DNA of 64,000 bases from Spartinivicinus poritis (GTDB taxonomy: Bacteria; Pseudomonadota; Gammaproteobacteria; Pseudomonadales; Zooshikellaceae). The position numbers and the translations under genes are program-made. The DNA is taken from assembly GCF_028858535.1 (NCBI RefSeq), contig NZ_JAPMOU010000012.1:100104-164103 (forward strand), in the 5' to 3' direction. This document shows, one piece after another, positions 44,635 through 52,871 of the stretch (its first letter is position 1; the number at the start of each line of letters is the position of its first letter). The notes beneath the pieces were generated by a model. It searched no databases. It was given only the letters and a program-made list of their open reading frames with translations, and was not told where the DNA came from.

Positions 44635-44672
44635 TGGTGTTTGTTCAAAGATTGTACGTTAAACAAACACCA
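44635..44672. terminator. Hairpin between convergent genes
   Basis: A perfect 11-bp inverted repeat, TGGTGTTTGTT and AACAAACACCA, with a 16-base loop, between the membrane protein gene and the small lysine-rich gene. No T run is present. Confidence 0.45.
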
Positions 44673-44697
44673 TTACTAATATTAAAGCATTATGAAA

Positions 44698-44811
44698 TTA
44701 AGCTGCTTTTTTAAGATTTTTCTTTAATTTTTTTATCTTACTGGCATGCTTTTCCATTTTAGCTTTTCTTTGCTTAAGCTCTTTTTTAAGTTCTTTAACT
44801 TTTTTAGTCAT
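44698..44811 (-). CDS. Small lysine-rich protein, 37 aa
   Basis: A short frame that reads MTKKVKELKKELKQRKAKME and continues KHASKIKKLKKNLKKAA. AGGAG lies eight bases before the ATG, a textbook ribosome site. Sixteen of 37 residues are Lys, only three are Glu, and leucines and valines recur at 3-4 residue steps, so it probably forms one strongly basic amphipathic helix that could bind nucleic acid or acidic protein. No homologue is known to me. It lies alone between two minus/plus neighbours, with a hairpin after it. Confidence 0.7.
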   Translation of the reverse strand: MTKKVKELKKELKQRKAKMEKHASKIKKLKKNLKKAA

Positions 44812-45044
44812 TTACGAAACTCCTGCATTTTGATACTTAGAATTGTTTCCCTTAACAGCTCATTACTAAGGGAACCCTTATGTAAGATAGCAATCTAGCA
44901 TATTTGTCAGTTGAAAATCGTATATAAATTTTATATAAAATTTTCATATTCAAGTAATACTGTTATTTCCTAATTGCAATCTAGCCTGAGTGTTTTAATA
45001 AAAGGCACCATTAACCATCAAGGTTTTAGAGGCTTATCTGTGTT

Positions 45045-45992
45045 TTATTGTTGTATAAGAATAGTTTGGTTTTTTTCTACCTCTTGTAATAACCAGTTGA
45101 TTAAAGCACTAATTGTTGGCTGGTTGACTCGGTCAGGATGACAGACAAAGTAGTAACTATGTTTAGCGGTGACTGACTGACCAAAAGGAGTCACCAGATG
45201 ACCAGCTTGTAGAGTACTATTGATTAAGTTGAGCCTACCTAGCGCAATACCCTGGCCATTGACTGCTGCTTGAATAGCGGCTTCACTCATATCAAAACTA
45301 TACTGACAACAGGCTGTTATAGATGTATTACCGGATTGCTGTTGCCAATATTCCCACTCATCATAGTGCTCGGTTTCTGGACAAGCTTGTGAGTCATGAA
45401 AAATAAGGCAGTTTTTAATATTGTCTGGATGACCATATAAATCATGTTCTGCTGCATATTCAGGACTACAGACGGGCTGCAGGACCTCTGTCATTAATTG
45501 TTTAGCGTAAAGTCCAGGATAGTTTCCTGTACCATAGTAAATAGCGGCATCAACATTTTCAGTTAAAAAATTTCGCAGATTATTGGGTGTTTCAATAGCA
45601 ATTGATAATTGGGGGTAGCTGGCTTGAAGCTGGCCTAAACGGGAGGCTAACCAATTGATGGAAAATGAAGCAGGAGCAGATAAGGTTAAGTGACCACTGA
45701 TATCTTGATGTCGAATATCTTGAATAGTGGTATTTATTGTATGTAAAAAATGCCCTATGACGGAAAGCAGTTGTTTGCCTTCTGCGGTTAGCTCTATATT
45801 TCGATTAAACCTTAAGAATAAATTAAAGCCTAATTGCTGCTCTAGGTTTTTTATTCGATGGCTAACAGCACTTTGGGTCAAGTGAAGTTCCTTGGCTGCT
45901 AGGGTGAAGCTCATATGCTTAGCTGTACAAGCAAAGCAGTGGAGATTGGCAAGTATGGTGGCATTCAAAGGGCTGACTTTCTCATTAATCAT
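45045..45992 (-). CDS. LysR-family regulator (GcvA-like group)
   Basis: A 315-residue LysR protein. The winged helix is FACTAKHMSFTLAAKELHLTQSAVSHRIKNLEQQLGFNLF at about residues 19-58, quoted here only by the blocks CFACTAKHMSFTLAAKELHL and AVSHRIKNLEQQLG. This form matches the GcvA/DsdC subgroup. It is divergent from the PLP-enzyme gene dcyD, with 157 bp between the starts, and so is the likely regulator of that gene. The ligand is not evident, but a sulfur or amino acid would fit. Confidence 0.87.
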   Translation of the reverse strand: MINEKVSPLNATILANLHCFACTAKHMSFTLAAKELHLTQSAVSHRIKNLEQQLGFNLFLRFNRNIELTAEGKQLLSVIGHFLHTINTTIQDIRHQDISGHLTLSAPASFSINWLASRLGQLQASYPQLSIAIETPNNLRNFLTENVDAAIYYGTGNYPGLYAKQLMTEVLQPVCSPEYAAEHDLYGHPDNIKNCLIFHDSQACPETEHYDEWEYWQQQSGNTSITACCQYSFDMSEAAIQAAVNGQGIALGRLNLINSTLQAGHLVTPFGQSVTAKHSYYFVCHPDRVNQPTISALINWLLQEVEKNQTILIQQ

Positions 45993-46149
45993 ATTAATCC
46001 GTAGATTGAAATTTCTTGCTTGTGATCATAAATAGGTATTTGTTGTAATGATACCTTTCTTACACCTAGTTAAAAAAGCCGATAAAAAGTTTAATTTATA
46101 CCCAAAACGTAGGCTATCTATTATCGTTAATAAAGCACTAAGGTTTCAT

Positions 46150-47151
46150 ATGTTAACTCAAACACTGCCTCGCACATCTCTTGGTTTTTTCCCAACACCT
46201 GTTGTTGAATTAAAGCAGCTCAGTAACCAGTTAAAGGGGCCTCGAATTTTTATTAAACGAGATGATCAGACTGGGTTAGCGCTGGGAGGTAATAAAACTC
46301 GAAAACTGGAGTATCTCGTTGCGGATGCGTTGCAACAAGGCTGTGACACTCTGGTCACTGCAGGTGCTCCTCAGTCCAACCACTGTCGTCAAACGGCAGC
46401 TGCAGCAGCATTAATGGGGTTGGATTGCCATTTGGTGCTAGGAGGAGAGGCGACCAGCAAGGTAAATGGTAACTTATTGTTGGATCGATTATTGGGTGCC
46501 AATATTCATTGGTCTGGTGAGCAGCGCAAAGGTGAGCAAATTCCTCAAATAATTGACGCATTAACAAAACAGGGAAAAAAACCTTATGAGATTCCATATG
46601 GTGGGTCTAATGCTGTCGGTGCTGCCGCCTTTGTTTTTGCTGTAGAAGAGTTATCCCAACAACAGTGTAATCTTGATATTGAGTTTGACCATATTGTATT
46701 TGCTTCCAGTTCAGGGGGAACTCATGCAGGGTTAACGGTAGGGAAGTCACTGTTACAACTGAATACACAAATCATCGGTATTGGTATTGATAAAGGAGAG
46801 GCTGGTGAATTGCCTTATACAACTTATTTAACCCAACTCAGCAATGAAACTCATGCCCTTGTTTCGAAGGAGCAAGCCCATTACACGGAGTCAGATTTTT
46901 TCTTGAATACCAATTATCAGGGAGCAGGTTATGGCGTAGTGGGTGATTTAGAAAGAGATGCTATTCAGCTAGTAGCCCAAACGGAAGGCATTTTATTAGA
47001 CCCTGTTTATACTGGGCGAGCAATGGGCGCATTAATTGATATGATTCGAAATAAACAGTTTGACCAACAACAAACCGTCTTATTTTGGCATACAGGTGGT
47101 GCACCGGCTTTATTTGATTATGCCGATGAGCTTACTAGAGATGCCCTTTAG
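46150..47151 (+). CDS. dcyD: D-cysteine desulfhydrase-like PLP enzyme
   Basis: A 333-residue fold-type II PLP enzyme of the D-cysteine desulfhydrase / ACC deaminase family, making pyruvate, sulfide and ammonia from D-cysteine in studied members. ATG 46150, after TAAGG, gives the family start; a longer frame from 46048 does not. FFPTPVVELKQLS, IKRDDQTGLALGGNKTRKLEYL with the PLP lysine, TAGAPQSNHCRQTAAAAA, SSGGTHAGL and DPVYTGRAMGALID are conserved. The pattern fits DcyD better than ACC deaminase, but I cannot exclude other D-amino acid substrates. Confidence 0.86.
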   Translation: MLTQTLPRTSLGFFPTPVVELKQLSNQLKGPRIFIKRDDQTGLALGGNKTRKLEYLVADALQQGCDTLVTAGAPQSNHCRQTAAAAALMGLDCHLVLGGEATSKVNGNLLLDRLLGANIHWSGEQRKGEQIPQIIDALTKQGKKPYEIPYGGSNAVGAAAFVFAVEELSQQQCNLDIEFDHIVFASSSGGTHAGLTVGKSLLQLNTQIIGIGIDKGEAGELPYTTYLTQLSNETHALVSKEQAHYTESDFFLNTNYQGAGYGVVGDLERDAIQLVAQTEGILLDPVYTGRAMGALIDMIRNKQFDQQQTVLFWHTGGAPALFDYADELTRDAL

Positions 47152-47233
47152 TGATCCAAGTAAAAATACACCAACTGAATAACGGAGTTTGTTTTCATAT
47201 TCAGTTATTCAGATGGCAAATAAATCCATATGA

Positions 47234-47689
47234 TTAACAACAGCCGCTGGTTGTAGATACACAACAACTGGATTGTTTTTTACTAGCGTTTTTTGGCTCA
47301 TCGTTATTGGATTGCCCATGATAGGTAGCAATGGTTTCCATAGAGTGAAATGCTTCCCAGGCAATACCGTCGGGGTCCGTTGTCCAGTATTTATTGGATC
47401 GTGCGTAACAGCAATGAGTATCTTGTTGGGCAGCAATGGGTTGGTTAGCTAATTCCATTGCCGTTTTTATCTTTTCCAGTCCTTCATTGTTTGTCACCTG
47501 AAGGCCTAAATGATCTACACCAAACTGTTGGCTGTGATTTGATATGGCGAAATTAACAAATGGATCATCCAATTGCCATTTAGCATAGTCTGCCTTTAGA
47601 ACCGTCGGCTCAGACTCAAACAACTGACTGTAGAATTGAACACTTTGCTGTAGGTTTTTCACATTGAGGTGAATATGTAATCGTTTCAT
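47234..47689 (-). CDS. arsI: ArsI-like C-As lyase (VOC family)
   Basis: A 151-residue vicinal-oxygen-chelate protein. RLHIHLNVKNLQQSVQFYS is the first strand-helix unit. GVDHLGLQV (His60) and DPDGIAWEAF (Glu112) are metal ligands with His near residue 5. THCCYARSNKYW, with the vicinal Cys93-Cys94, is the arsenic-binding pair known in ArsI, which breaks the carbon-arsenic bond of trivalent organoarsenicals; the related CadI is a cadmium-induced homologue. The C-terminus has two more Cys pairs (SCC, GCC). It is downstream of arsR, separated by a hairpin repeat, with its own palindrome upstream. Confidence 0.85.
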   Translation of the reverse strand: MKRLHIHLNVKNLQQSVQFYSQLFESEPTVLKADYAKWQLDDPFVNFAISNHSQQFGVDHLGLQVTNNEGLEKIKTAMELANQPIAAQQDTHCCYARSNKYWTTDPDGIAWEAFHSMETIATYHGQSNNDEPKNASKKQSSCCVSTTSGCC

Positions 47690-47710
47690 GGTTTATTCTC
47701 CTTTTTTATT

Positions 47711-47738
47711 TAATATGGATATATGTAATTCCATATAT
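47711..47738 (-). promoter_or_regulatory. ArsR-like site before arsI
   Basis: ATATGGA and TCCATAT form an imperfect inverted repeat just upstream of the arsI start, and ATATGGATA is shared with the palindrome before arsR. This suggests ArsR also binds here. Confidence 0.45.
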
Positions 47739-47822
47739 TTAAAGACTCAAAAATACAAAGTTTTTATAACGATTATTCCATATCAAACAATGAATTTACT
47801 TACTCCTTTCCTTTTTAGAAAC

Positions 47823-47946
47823 TGTCGCGAAAATAAGTCTAGTGTCCGATATGGAGTAGTAGGCTATTCCTCGCCTTTAGAGCTAAAGCTGTTCCCGACA
47901 GCAGCGATTGAATACCCTGCCACCCCATATCCGCTAGCTTTTTGCA
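47823..47946. repeat. Dispersed hairpin repeat, copy 5
   Basis: Begins TGTCGCGAAAATAAGTCTAG and ends with GGATATCCGCTAGCTTTTTGCA-type sequence (here CCGCTAGCTTTTTGCA). It has ATATGGAGTAGTAGGCTATTCC and the complementary CCCTGCCACCCCATAT, but the central GGCC stem is missing. It lies between arsR and arsI, and its right end supplies the last codons and stop of arsR. Confidence 0.8.
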
Positions 47947-48278
47947 TAGGGAGATGCACAACATTTAGCCCTTAGCGCAACCTGTTTAAAACCTGGGTCT
48001 TTATTAAACACAGGTTTTAAGCCAGCGATGATGTTACTCATCCAGCCAGGCATTAAGGGGTTGAGTGCATAATAGACCCACTGCCCACGCCGCTCATCCA
48101 CGACCAAGCCACAACTTCTTAATTGGGCGAGGTGACGGCTGACCTTAGGCTGAGAGATGTTGATTGCTGCAGCTAAATCACATACACAAAGTGACTCATG
48201 GCTGCACAGCAACATCAGGCACTGCAGTCGCGTATCATCAGATAAACATTTAAAAAAAAGCGAAGGTTTATTAGTCAT
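47934..48278 (-). CDS. arsR: ArsR-family arsenic-responsive repressor
   Basis: A 114-residue ArsR/SmtB repressor. SHESLCVCDLAAAINISQPK contains the CVC arsenite-binding site (Cys31, Cys33) of classic ArsR proteins, beside the recognition helix QPKVSRHLAQLRSCGLV. Another Cys pair (Cys106-107) lies near the end, as in ArsR proteins with extra ligands. It is followed by arsI. The last residues (AKS) and TAG are encoded within the end of a hairpin repeat. A long palindrome at 48328-48355 is the likely operator. Confidence 0.92.
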   Translation of the reverse strand: MTNKPSLFFKCLSDDTRLQCLMLLCSHESLCVCDLAAAINISQPKVSRHLAQLRSCGLVVDERRGQWVYYALNPLMPGWMSNIIAGLKPVFNKDPGFKQVALRAKCCASPYAKS

Positions 48279-48327
48279 TGGTTACTGAACCGCTTTTCTG
48301 GCACTCAATTATTAAGAGGGTATTTAT

Positions 48328-48355
48328 CTGTATATATGGATAAGCATATATACAG
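48328..48355. promoter_or_regulatory. Palindrome upstream of arsR
   Basis: Perfect 11-bp arms CTGTATATATG and CATATATACAG with a 6-bp spacer, 50 bp before the arsR start. This size and AT-rich dyad is normal for ArsR operators. Confidence 0.65.
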
Positions 48356-48387
48356 TTTAAACAATGTGCAAGTTTTTATTCAATAAA

Positions 48388-48555
48388 CTATGCTTTAGGT
48401 ACCGTTTGAGGTGATAACTTAAGCTGTAACATTTTTTTGAAAATATCAATTGGGTTTTGTCCAGCCATTAATTTATTTGGTGGGATACGAAAGTCATACA
48501 ATGGTATGGCTAATACTGTAGCAAGCAATAAGCCGCATAAGGACTGAAACCCCAT
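48388..48555 (-). pseudogene. Small membrane-like peptide or gene fragment, 55 aa
   Basis: A frame reading MGFQSLCGLLLATVLAIPLY, then DFRIPPNKLMAGQNPIDIFK, then KMLQLKLSPQTVPKA. GGGAG lies nine bases before the ATG. The frame before the ATG also reads like protein (WEYAW) until a TAA, which suggests the end of a larger membrane protein that has lost its front. It may equally be a real small peptide. I cannot name a family. It lies between arsR and the CoA ligase on the same strand, where an efflux gene would be expected in an ars operon. Confidence 0.4.
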
Positions 48556-48612
48556 CCAGGCATACTCCCATTATTGACTGATTCTTAATCAGCTTAGATG
48601 CTGGACTATCTT

Positions 48613-50700
48613 TCACGCAACGATTAAGGCATCTAATGCCACTACTCCTTGTTGATTAACCACGACCGGGTTGATATCAATTTCTTTGACTTGTCCTGCG
48701 AGTTGATTGACTAATTGACAGAATTGGTAAATAGCGTCTATTAAAGCGTCAATATTAGCGGATTGATTACCGCGAACACCAGTTAAAATGCGATAGCTTT
48801 TCAGCTGGGTTAATTTATGTTTTATCTCGGCTGGTGAGGCGGAAGGTAATAAGAACATTTTATCATTTAAATATTCAGCCAAAATGCCCCCAGCACCAAT
48901 AATGATGATAGGGCCAAAGGTGTCATCAGTTTTCATACCAAAAATCAGCTCGTGATCAAAAGACTGCATAGGCTGAATCAGTGCGTCAGGCCCTAATTGG
49001 GTTGATAACTGCTGATAGGCAGTAAGTAATGCATTCATATCCTTTAAATTAAGGATAACCCCACCAACATCAGCTTTATGCAGAACACCAGGCATAGCGG
49101 TTTTTAACACCACGGGAAACGGTAGTTGGTGCTGTAAGTTTCGTATTGCTTGAACATTATTGATGGCATAACTGATATTGGTTGGAAAACCATATTCTTT
49201 TAATAAAAGCAGGGCATCATGTTCTTGAATAACGTGTTGTTTGGTTAATACATCAATAGTTGTATTTGTTTGAGGGGATGTATTTATTTGAGAGGTTGCA
49301 GCTTTTTGCTGGCTAACAGATGAATATTGGAAATTCCTAAAATCGAATAAGTGTTTAATGGCTAATAGGGCAGGGCGAGTGCCGGTTAACACAGGTACAT
49401 TTAATTGGTTTAATCGTTCAGTGGTTTTGCTGCGACGAGAGCCACTAAAATTGGTCATAAATACAATGGGTTTTTTAGTGGTTTTTTGGGCGATTTTTAT
49501 GGCTTCCACCAGGCCATCAGTTAGAAAATAATTATCACGAATATCCTGGCTGAATAAACCAATGGCTGCATTGGGGTCCTGCATCATTATTGCCAAGGAC
49601 TCACCAAAAATACGCTCAAAATCTAAACCGGTTCCCCATGGGTCTAACGGGTTATCAGCGGTTTGGCCAAACTCTTGAATCGCTTGCAACTGGGTTTGGG
49701 TGGTGTCTTCCATGGTTGCGAAGGGGAGGGAGATGGCTTCAGCTTCATCGGCTAGCAGGTTGCGTTCACCCCCCGAGTCAGCCACGGCCATTAACCCCCC
49801 GCTAGCAATAGACGGAAATTGACTAAACAGCAGTAAGCTATTGGCCAGTTCATCCAAGCTCGATACGCGAACCACCCCATAATGATCAAACACTGCTTGC
49901 AAGGCATCATCATCGCCAGCCATACCCCCTGAATGGCTCAACGCAAACTGCGCCCCCAGTTCACTGCGACCCACTTTCATTGCGACAACCGGAATACGCT
50001 GACTGATTGCTTGCTGCAATGCCTGAATAAATAAAGCCGGTTTACGGATCGTTTCAACATACAAACCAATCACTCGGGTGGTGGGTTGGCTTAAGGCGTA
50101 AAGGATAAAGTCTGCTACACAAGTCGTGGTTTCGGCACCAGATGCAATGGCCAAGTTGAATGTAAGCTGTGGGTCGTTATGGGCCAGGGTGCTAAAGACT
50201 GAACCAGACTGAGTGATTAAGGCAATATGGCCAGGGGTTGCATCATTGGGTGCTTTAAACCCGCAAACCCGTAGCTGGATATCATGGTTATAAAAGCCCA
50301 TCGCATTGTGGCCTAGTAAGGGTACTCCAGCGGCCTCGCACTGGGCGGCAATCCGTGTGGCTAATGGTGGTTCTAAATCATCAGCTAATACCGCATTAGC
50401 AAATAACACAATGGCTTTAACCCCCGCCTCAATGGCAGTTGCCACCTGCGCTTCTGCTCGATGGGCGGCAATACATAACACGGCTAAGTCCACCGGTTTG
50501 CTGATAGCTTGCAGACTTTCATAACAGGGCAAGCCACAGACTTCTGTGTAACGGGGGTTTATGGGGTAAATGTCACCCTTGAAGCCAGATTGTTGAATCA
50601 TGGCAACCATATCATGACCTAGCCCTGGTTTATTGGAAGCGCCAATTAAACCGATGGATTGGGGGGTGAGTAAGGGATTGAGAGTGGTGGTTATGGTCAT
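48613..50700 (-). CDS. NDP-forming acyl-CoA synthetase (acetate-CoA ligase family)
   Basis: A 695-residue fused form of the ADP-forming acyl-CoA synthetases, which interconvert acyl-CoA and free acid with ADP and phosphate. The N-terminal CoA-binding half contains PQSIGLIGASNKPGLG. SHSGGMAGDDDAL near residues 255-267 carries the phosphohistidine loop. The C-terminal ATP-grasp half has PVVLKTAMPGVLHKADVGGV and IIIIGAGGILAEYL. It is divergent from cdhR with 123 bp between the starts. Placement at a carnitine locus suggests betainyl-CoA or another short acyl-CoA as substrate; that is inference, and acetate or other acids remain possible. Confidence 0.85.
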   Translation of the reverse strand: MTITTTLNPLLTPQSIGLIGASNKPGLGHDMVAMIQQSGFKGDIYPINPRYTEVCGLPCYESLQAISKPVDLAVLCIAAHRAEAQVATAIEAGVKAIVLFANAVLADDLEPPLATRIAAQCEAAGVPLLGHNAMGFYNHDIQLRVCGFKAPNDATPGHIALITQSGSVFSTLAHNDPQLTFNLAIASGAETTTCVADFILYALSQPTTRVIGLYVETIRKPALFIQALQQAISQRIPVVAMKVGRSELGAQFALSHSGGMAGDDDALQAVFDHYGVVRVSSLDELANSLLLFSQFPSIASGGLMAVADSGGERNLLADEAEAISLPFATMEDTTQTQLQAIQEFGQTADNPLDPWGTGLDFERIFGESLAIMMQDPNAAIGLFSQDIRDNYFLTDGLVEAIKIAQKTTKKPIVFMTNFSGSRRSKTTERLNQLNVPVLTGTRPALLAIKHLFDFRNFQYSSVSQQKAATSQINTSPQTNTTIDVLTKQHVIQEHDALLLLKEYGFPTNISYAINNVQAIRNLQHQLPFPVVLKTAMPGVLHKADVGGVILNLKDMNALLTAYQQLSTQLGPDALIQPMQSFDHELIFGMKTDDTFGPIIIIGAGGILAEYLNDKMFLLPSASPAEIKHKLTQLKSYRILTGVRGNQSANIDALIDAIYQFCQLVNQLAGQVKEIDINPVVVNQQGVVALDALIVA

Positions 50701-50823
50701 GACAGCTTATCCCGTTGGCTATTTGTATTTATTTGCAAACCACTATAGGAGAAGGAATTCACTTGATTTTGCTCTTTTCCGCTTTTAATTTGATATAAAC
50801 CGTCAAATTTTTAGGAAAAATGA

Positions 50824-51786
50824 ATGTTTGGTGACCCTCCTCATAAGCTGCCCCAACAGGTCAGCTATTTGCTGCTGCCACGCTTTTCCCTGATAGGTTT
50901 TTCTTCATTGGTCGACCCATTGCGTTGGGCTAATACCATCAGTGGTAAGGTGCTATATGACTGGAATAATCTAGCAGTCACTGGCACGTCGGTTGAGTCC
51001 AGTGATCGGATTGCTGTTCAGGTGGATGGAACAATTAATGATATTGATCACTGCCAAATGCTGATTGTCTGTGCCGGATATGATCCCCAGCACCAGGTAA
51101 ATCCGGCTCTGATGGGTTGGCTTAGAAGACAAGCCTCTCATGGTGCCCTTATTGGCGCCCAGGATACAGGAAGTTATATTCTGGCCAGTGCCGGATTATT
51201 GAATCACTACCGAGCCACCATTCACTGGGAAAACCTGCAAAGCTTTGCTGAGATGTTTCCTCAAGTAAAAGTGGTCAATGATATTTTTGAAATTGATCGA
51301 AATCGATTTTCTTGCTCTGGTGGGCTTTCCGGCTTAGATATGATGCTGCATTTGGTGCAATGTCAACATGGTCAGGACTTGGCCTCCGCCATTGCCGAGC
51401 AGCTTATTTACAGTCAGCGACGCAGCGCTGAGCACCCCCAGCGGTTATCTCTTCAAGCCCGGCTGGGCACCACTAATCCTAAGTTAATTGCTGCCATTAA
51501 AATCATGCGCAGAAATCTAGAAGAGCCATTGAGTATTCCGGCACTGGCGGCTGAAGTGCATATTTCTGATCGGGAGCTGGAACGGCTATTTCGCAAGCAT
51601 CTGCAGACCACACCGGGTAGCTATTATCGAAATCTCAGGCTAGAACAAGCCAGGTGTTTATTACAACAAACCAGCCGCAGTGTCACCAATATTGCGGTTG
51701 CTTGTGGCTTTAGCTCATCAGCTCACTTTTCCCGCAGCTACCTCAGCCGATATGGCATAGCGCCAAGTAAAGACCGGCAGTCATAA
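50824..51786 (+). CDS. cdhR: GlxA-type AraC regulator, probably CdhR
   Basis: A 320-residue regulator. The N-terminal half is a DJ-1/GATase1-like domain (QVSYLLLPRFSLIGFSSLVD, IVCAGYDP, and GAQDTGSYILASAGLL where many relatives have a Cys), and the C-terminal 100 residues are an AraC DNA-binding domain (IPALAAEVHISDRELERLFR, NIAVACGFSSSAHFSRSY). This architecture is that of CdhR and GbdR, which control carnitine and betaine genes in Pseudomonas. It is directly upstream of cdhC and cdhA on the same strand, and opposite the CoA ligase. Confidence 0.88.
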   Translation: MFGDPPHKLPQQVSYLLLPRFSLIGFSSLVDPLRWANTISGKVLYDWNNLAVTGTSVESSDRIAVQVDGTINDIDHCQMLIVCAGYDPQHQVNPALMGWLRRQASHGALIGAQDTGSYILASAGLLNHYRATIHWENLQSFAEMFPQVKVVNDIFEIDRNRFSCSGGLSGLDMMLHLVQCQHGQDLASAIAEQLIYSQRRSAEHPQRLSLQARLGTTNPKLIAAIKIMRRNLEEPLSIPALAAEVHISDRELERLFRKHLQTTPGSYYRNLRLEQARCLLQQTSRSVTNIAVACGFSSSAHFSRSYLSRYGIAPSKDRQS

Positions 51787-51980
51787 ATTGACCAATTATT
51801 GATAAACCCTGCTTAAAATTGTCATATTTGTCGATTTTAGGCAAGTTATACTCGATTAATATCAATTATCCTTGGGGCGGGCAAGGTAGCTTGATAAATA
51901 ATAACAACAGCAATGCAACAACAATAACAAGCCAAAATAAAAAAACAGACAAAAAATAACTAGAAGGAATTCGCCTGAGC

Positions 51981-52871
51981 ATGAATAACGATGTCATTAT
52001 CACCTGTGCAGTCACAGGCTCTGGAGATACCGTAGGAAAACATCCTGCTATTCCTATTACCCCAGCCCAAATCGCCAATGATGCCATTGAAGCTGCTAAA
52101 GCCGGTGCGGCGATTGCCCATATCCATGTTCGCGACCCTGCTACCGGTAAGGCATCCCGTGATGTCGCCCTTTATCAGGAAGTCGTAGCTCGGATTAGAG
52201 AGCAAAGCACTGATATTGTTATCAACTTAACGGCAGGCATGGGGGGCGATCTTTACCTTGGGCCTGATGAAGCTCCCACTGATTTTTCCGAAAGCACTGA
52301 TCTGGTCGGGGGAATGGCCAGGCTGCCCCATGTAGAAGCGTTACTGCCAGAAATCTGCACGTTGGATTGTGGCTCCCTCAATTTTGGTGACAGTAATTTA
52401 GTGTATGTGGCAACGCCTGAAATGCTTCGGATCGGTGCTCAACGTATCCAAGCCTTGGGGGTGAAGCCTGAGCTGGAAATTTTTGATACTGGTAACCTCT
52501 GGTTTGCCTTGCAGCTATTAAAAGAAGAGTTGGTTGATTCGCCACCCTTGTTTCAGCTCTGTCATGGGATTCCCTGGGGGGCGCCCCCAGACATTGGCGT
52601 CATGACCGGAATGGTGAATATGTTGCCAGATAATGCTAACTGGACAGCCTTTGCCTTGGGGCGTAATCAAATGCCTTGGGTGGCTCAGTCAATGCTATTA
52701 GGTGGCAATGTGCGGGTTGGTTTGGAAGACAACCTGTATTTGGATAAAGGAGTATTTGCCAGTAATGGGCAATTGGTAGAGCGAGCAGCCAATATCGTTA
52801 CCAGCCTGGGAGGGCGGTTGTTATCACCTGCCGACGCAAGAACCAAGCTAGGGTTGAAGCAACATGGATAA
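51981..52871 (+). CDS. cdhC: 3-dehydrocarnitine-cleaving enzyme (BKACE family)
   Basis: A 296-residue member of the beta-keto acid cleavage enzyme family (BKACE, formerly DUF849). [17 protein letters not shown] has the zinc-binding His pair, [16 protein letters not shown] and [12 protein letters not shown] follow, and [17 protein letters not shown] is the C-terminal signature. Next to a carnitine dehydrogenase it should be CdhC, which transfers the trimethylaminoacetyl unit of 3-dehydrocarnitine to CoA from acetyl-CoA, giving betainyl-CoA and acetoacetate. The 194 bp upstream contain an A-rich leader and no clear promoter. It overlaps cdhA by eight bases. Confidence 0.9.
   Translation: MNNDVIITCAVTGSGDTVGKHPAIPITPAQIANDAIEAAKAGAAIAHIHVRDPATGKASRDVALYQEVVARIREQSTDIVINLTAGMGGDLYLGPDEAPTDFSESTDLVGGMARLPHVEALLPEICTLDCGSLNFGDSNLVYVATPEMLRIGAQRIQALGVKPELEIFDTGNLWFALQLLKEELVDSPPLFQLCHGIPWGAPPDIGVMTGMVNMLPDNANWTAFALGRNQMPWVAQSMLLGGNVRVGLEDNLYLDKGVFASNGQLVERAANIVTSLGGRLLSPADARTKLGLKQHG

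Noticed and set aside
46048..46149. 34-codon N-terminal extension of dcyD
   Set aside because: Basic, unlike the family, and the ribosome site favours ATG 46150.
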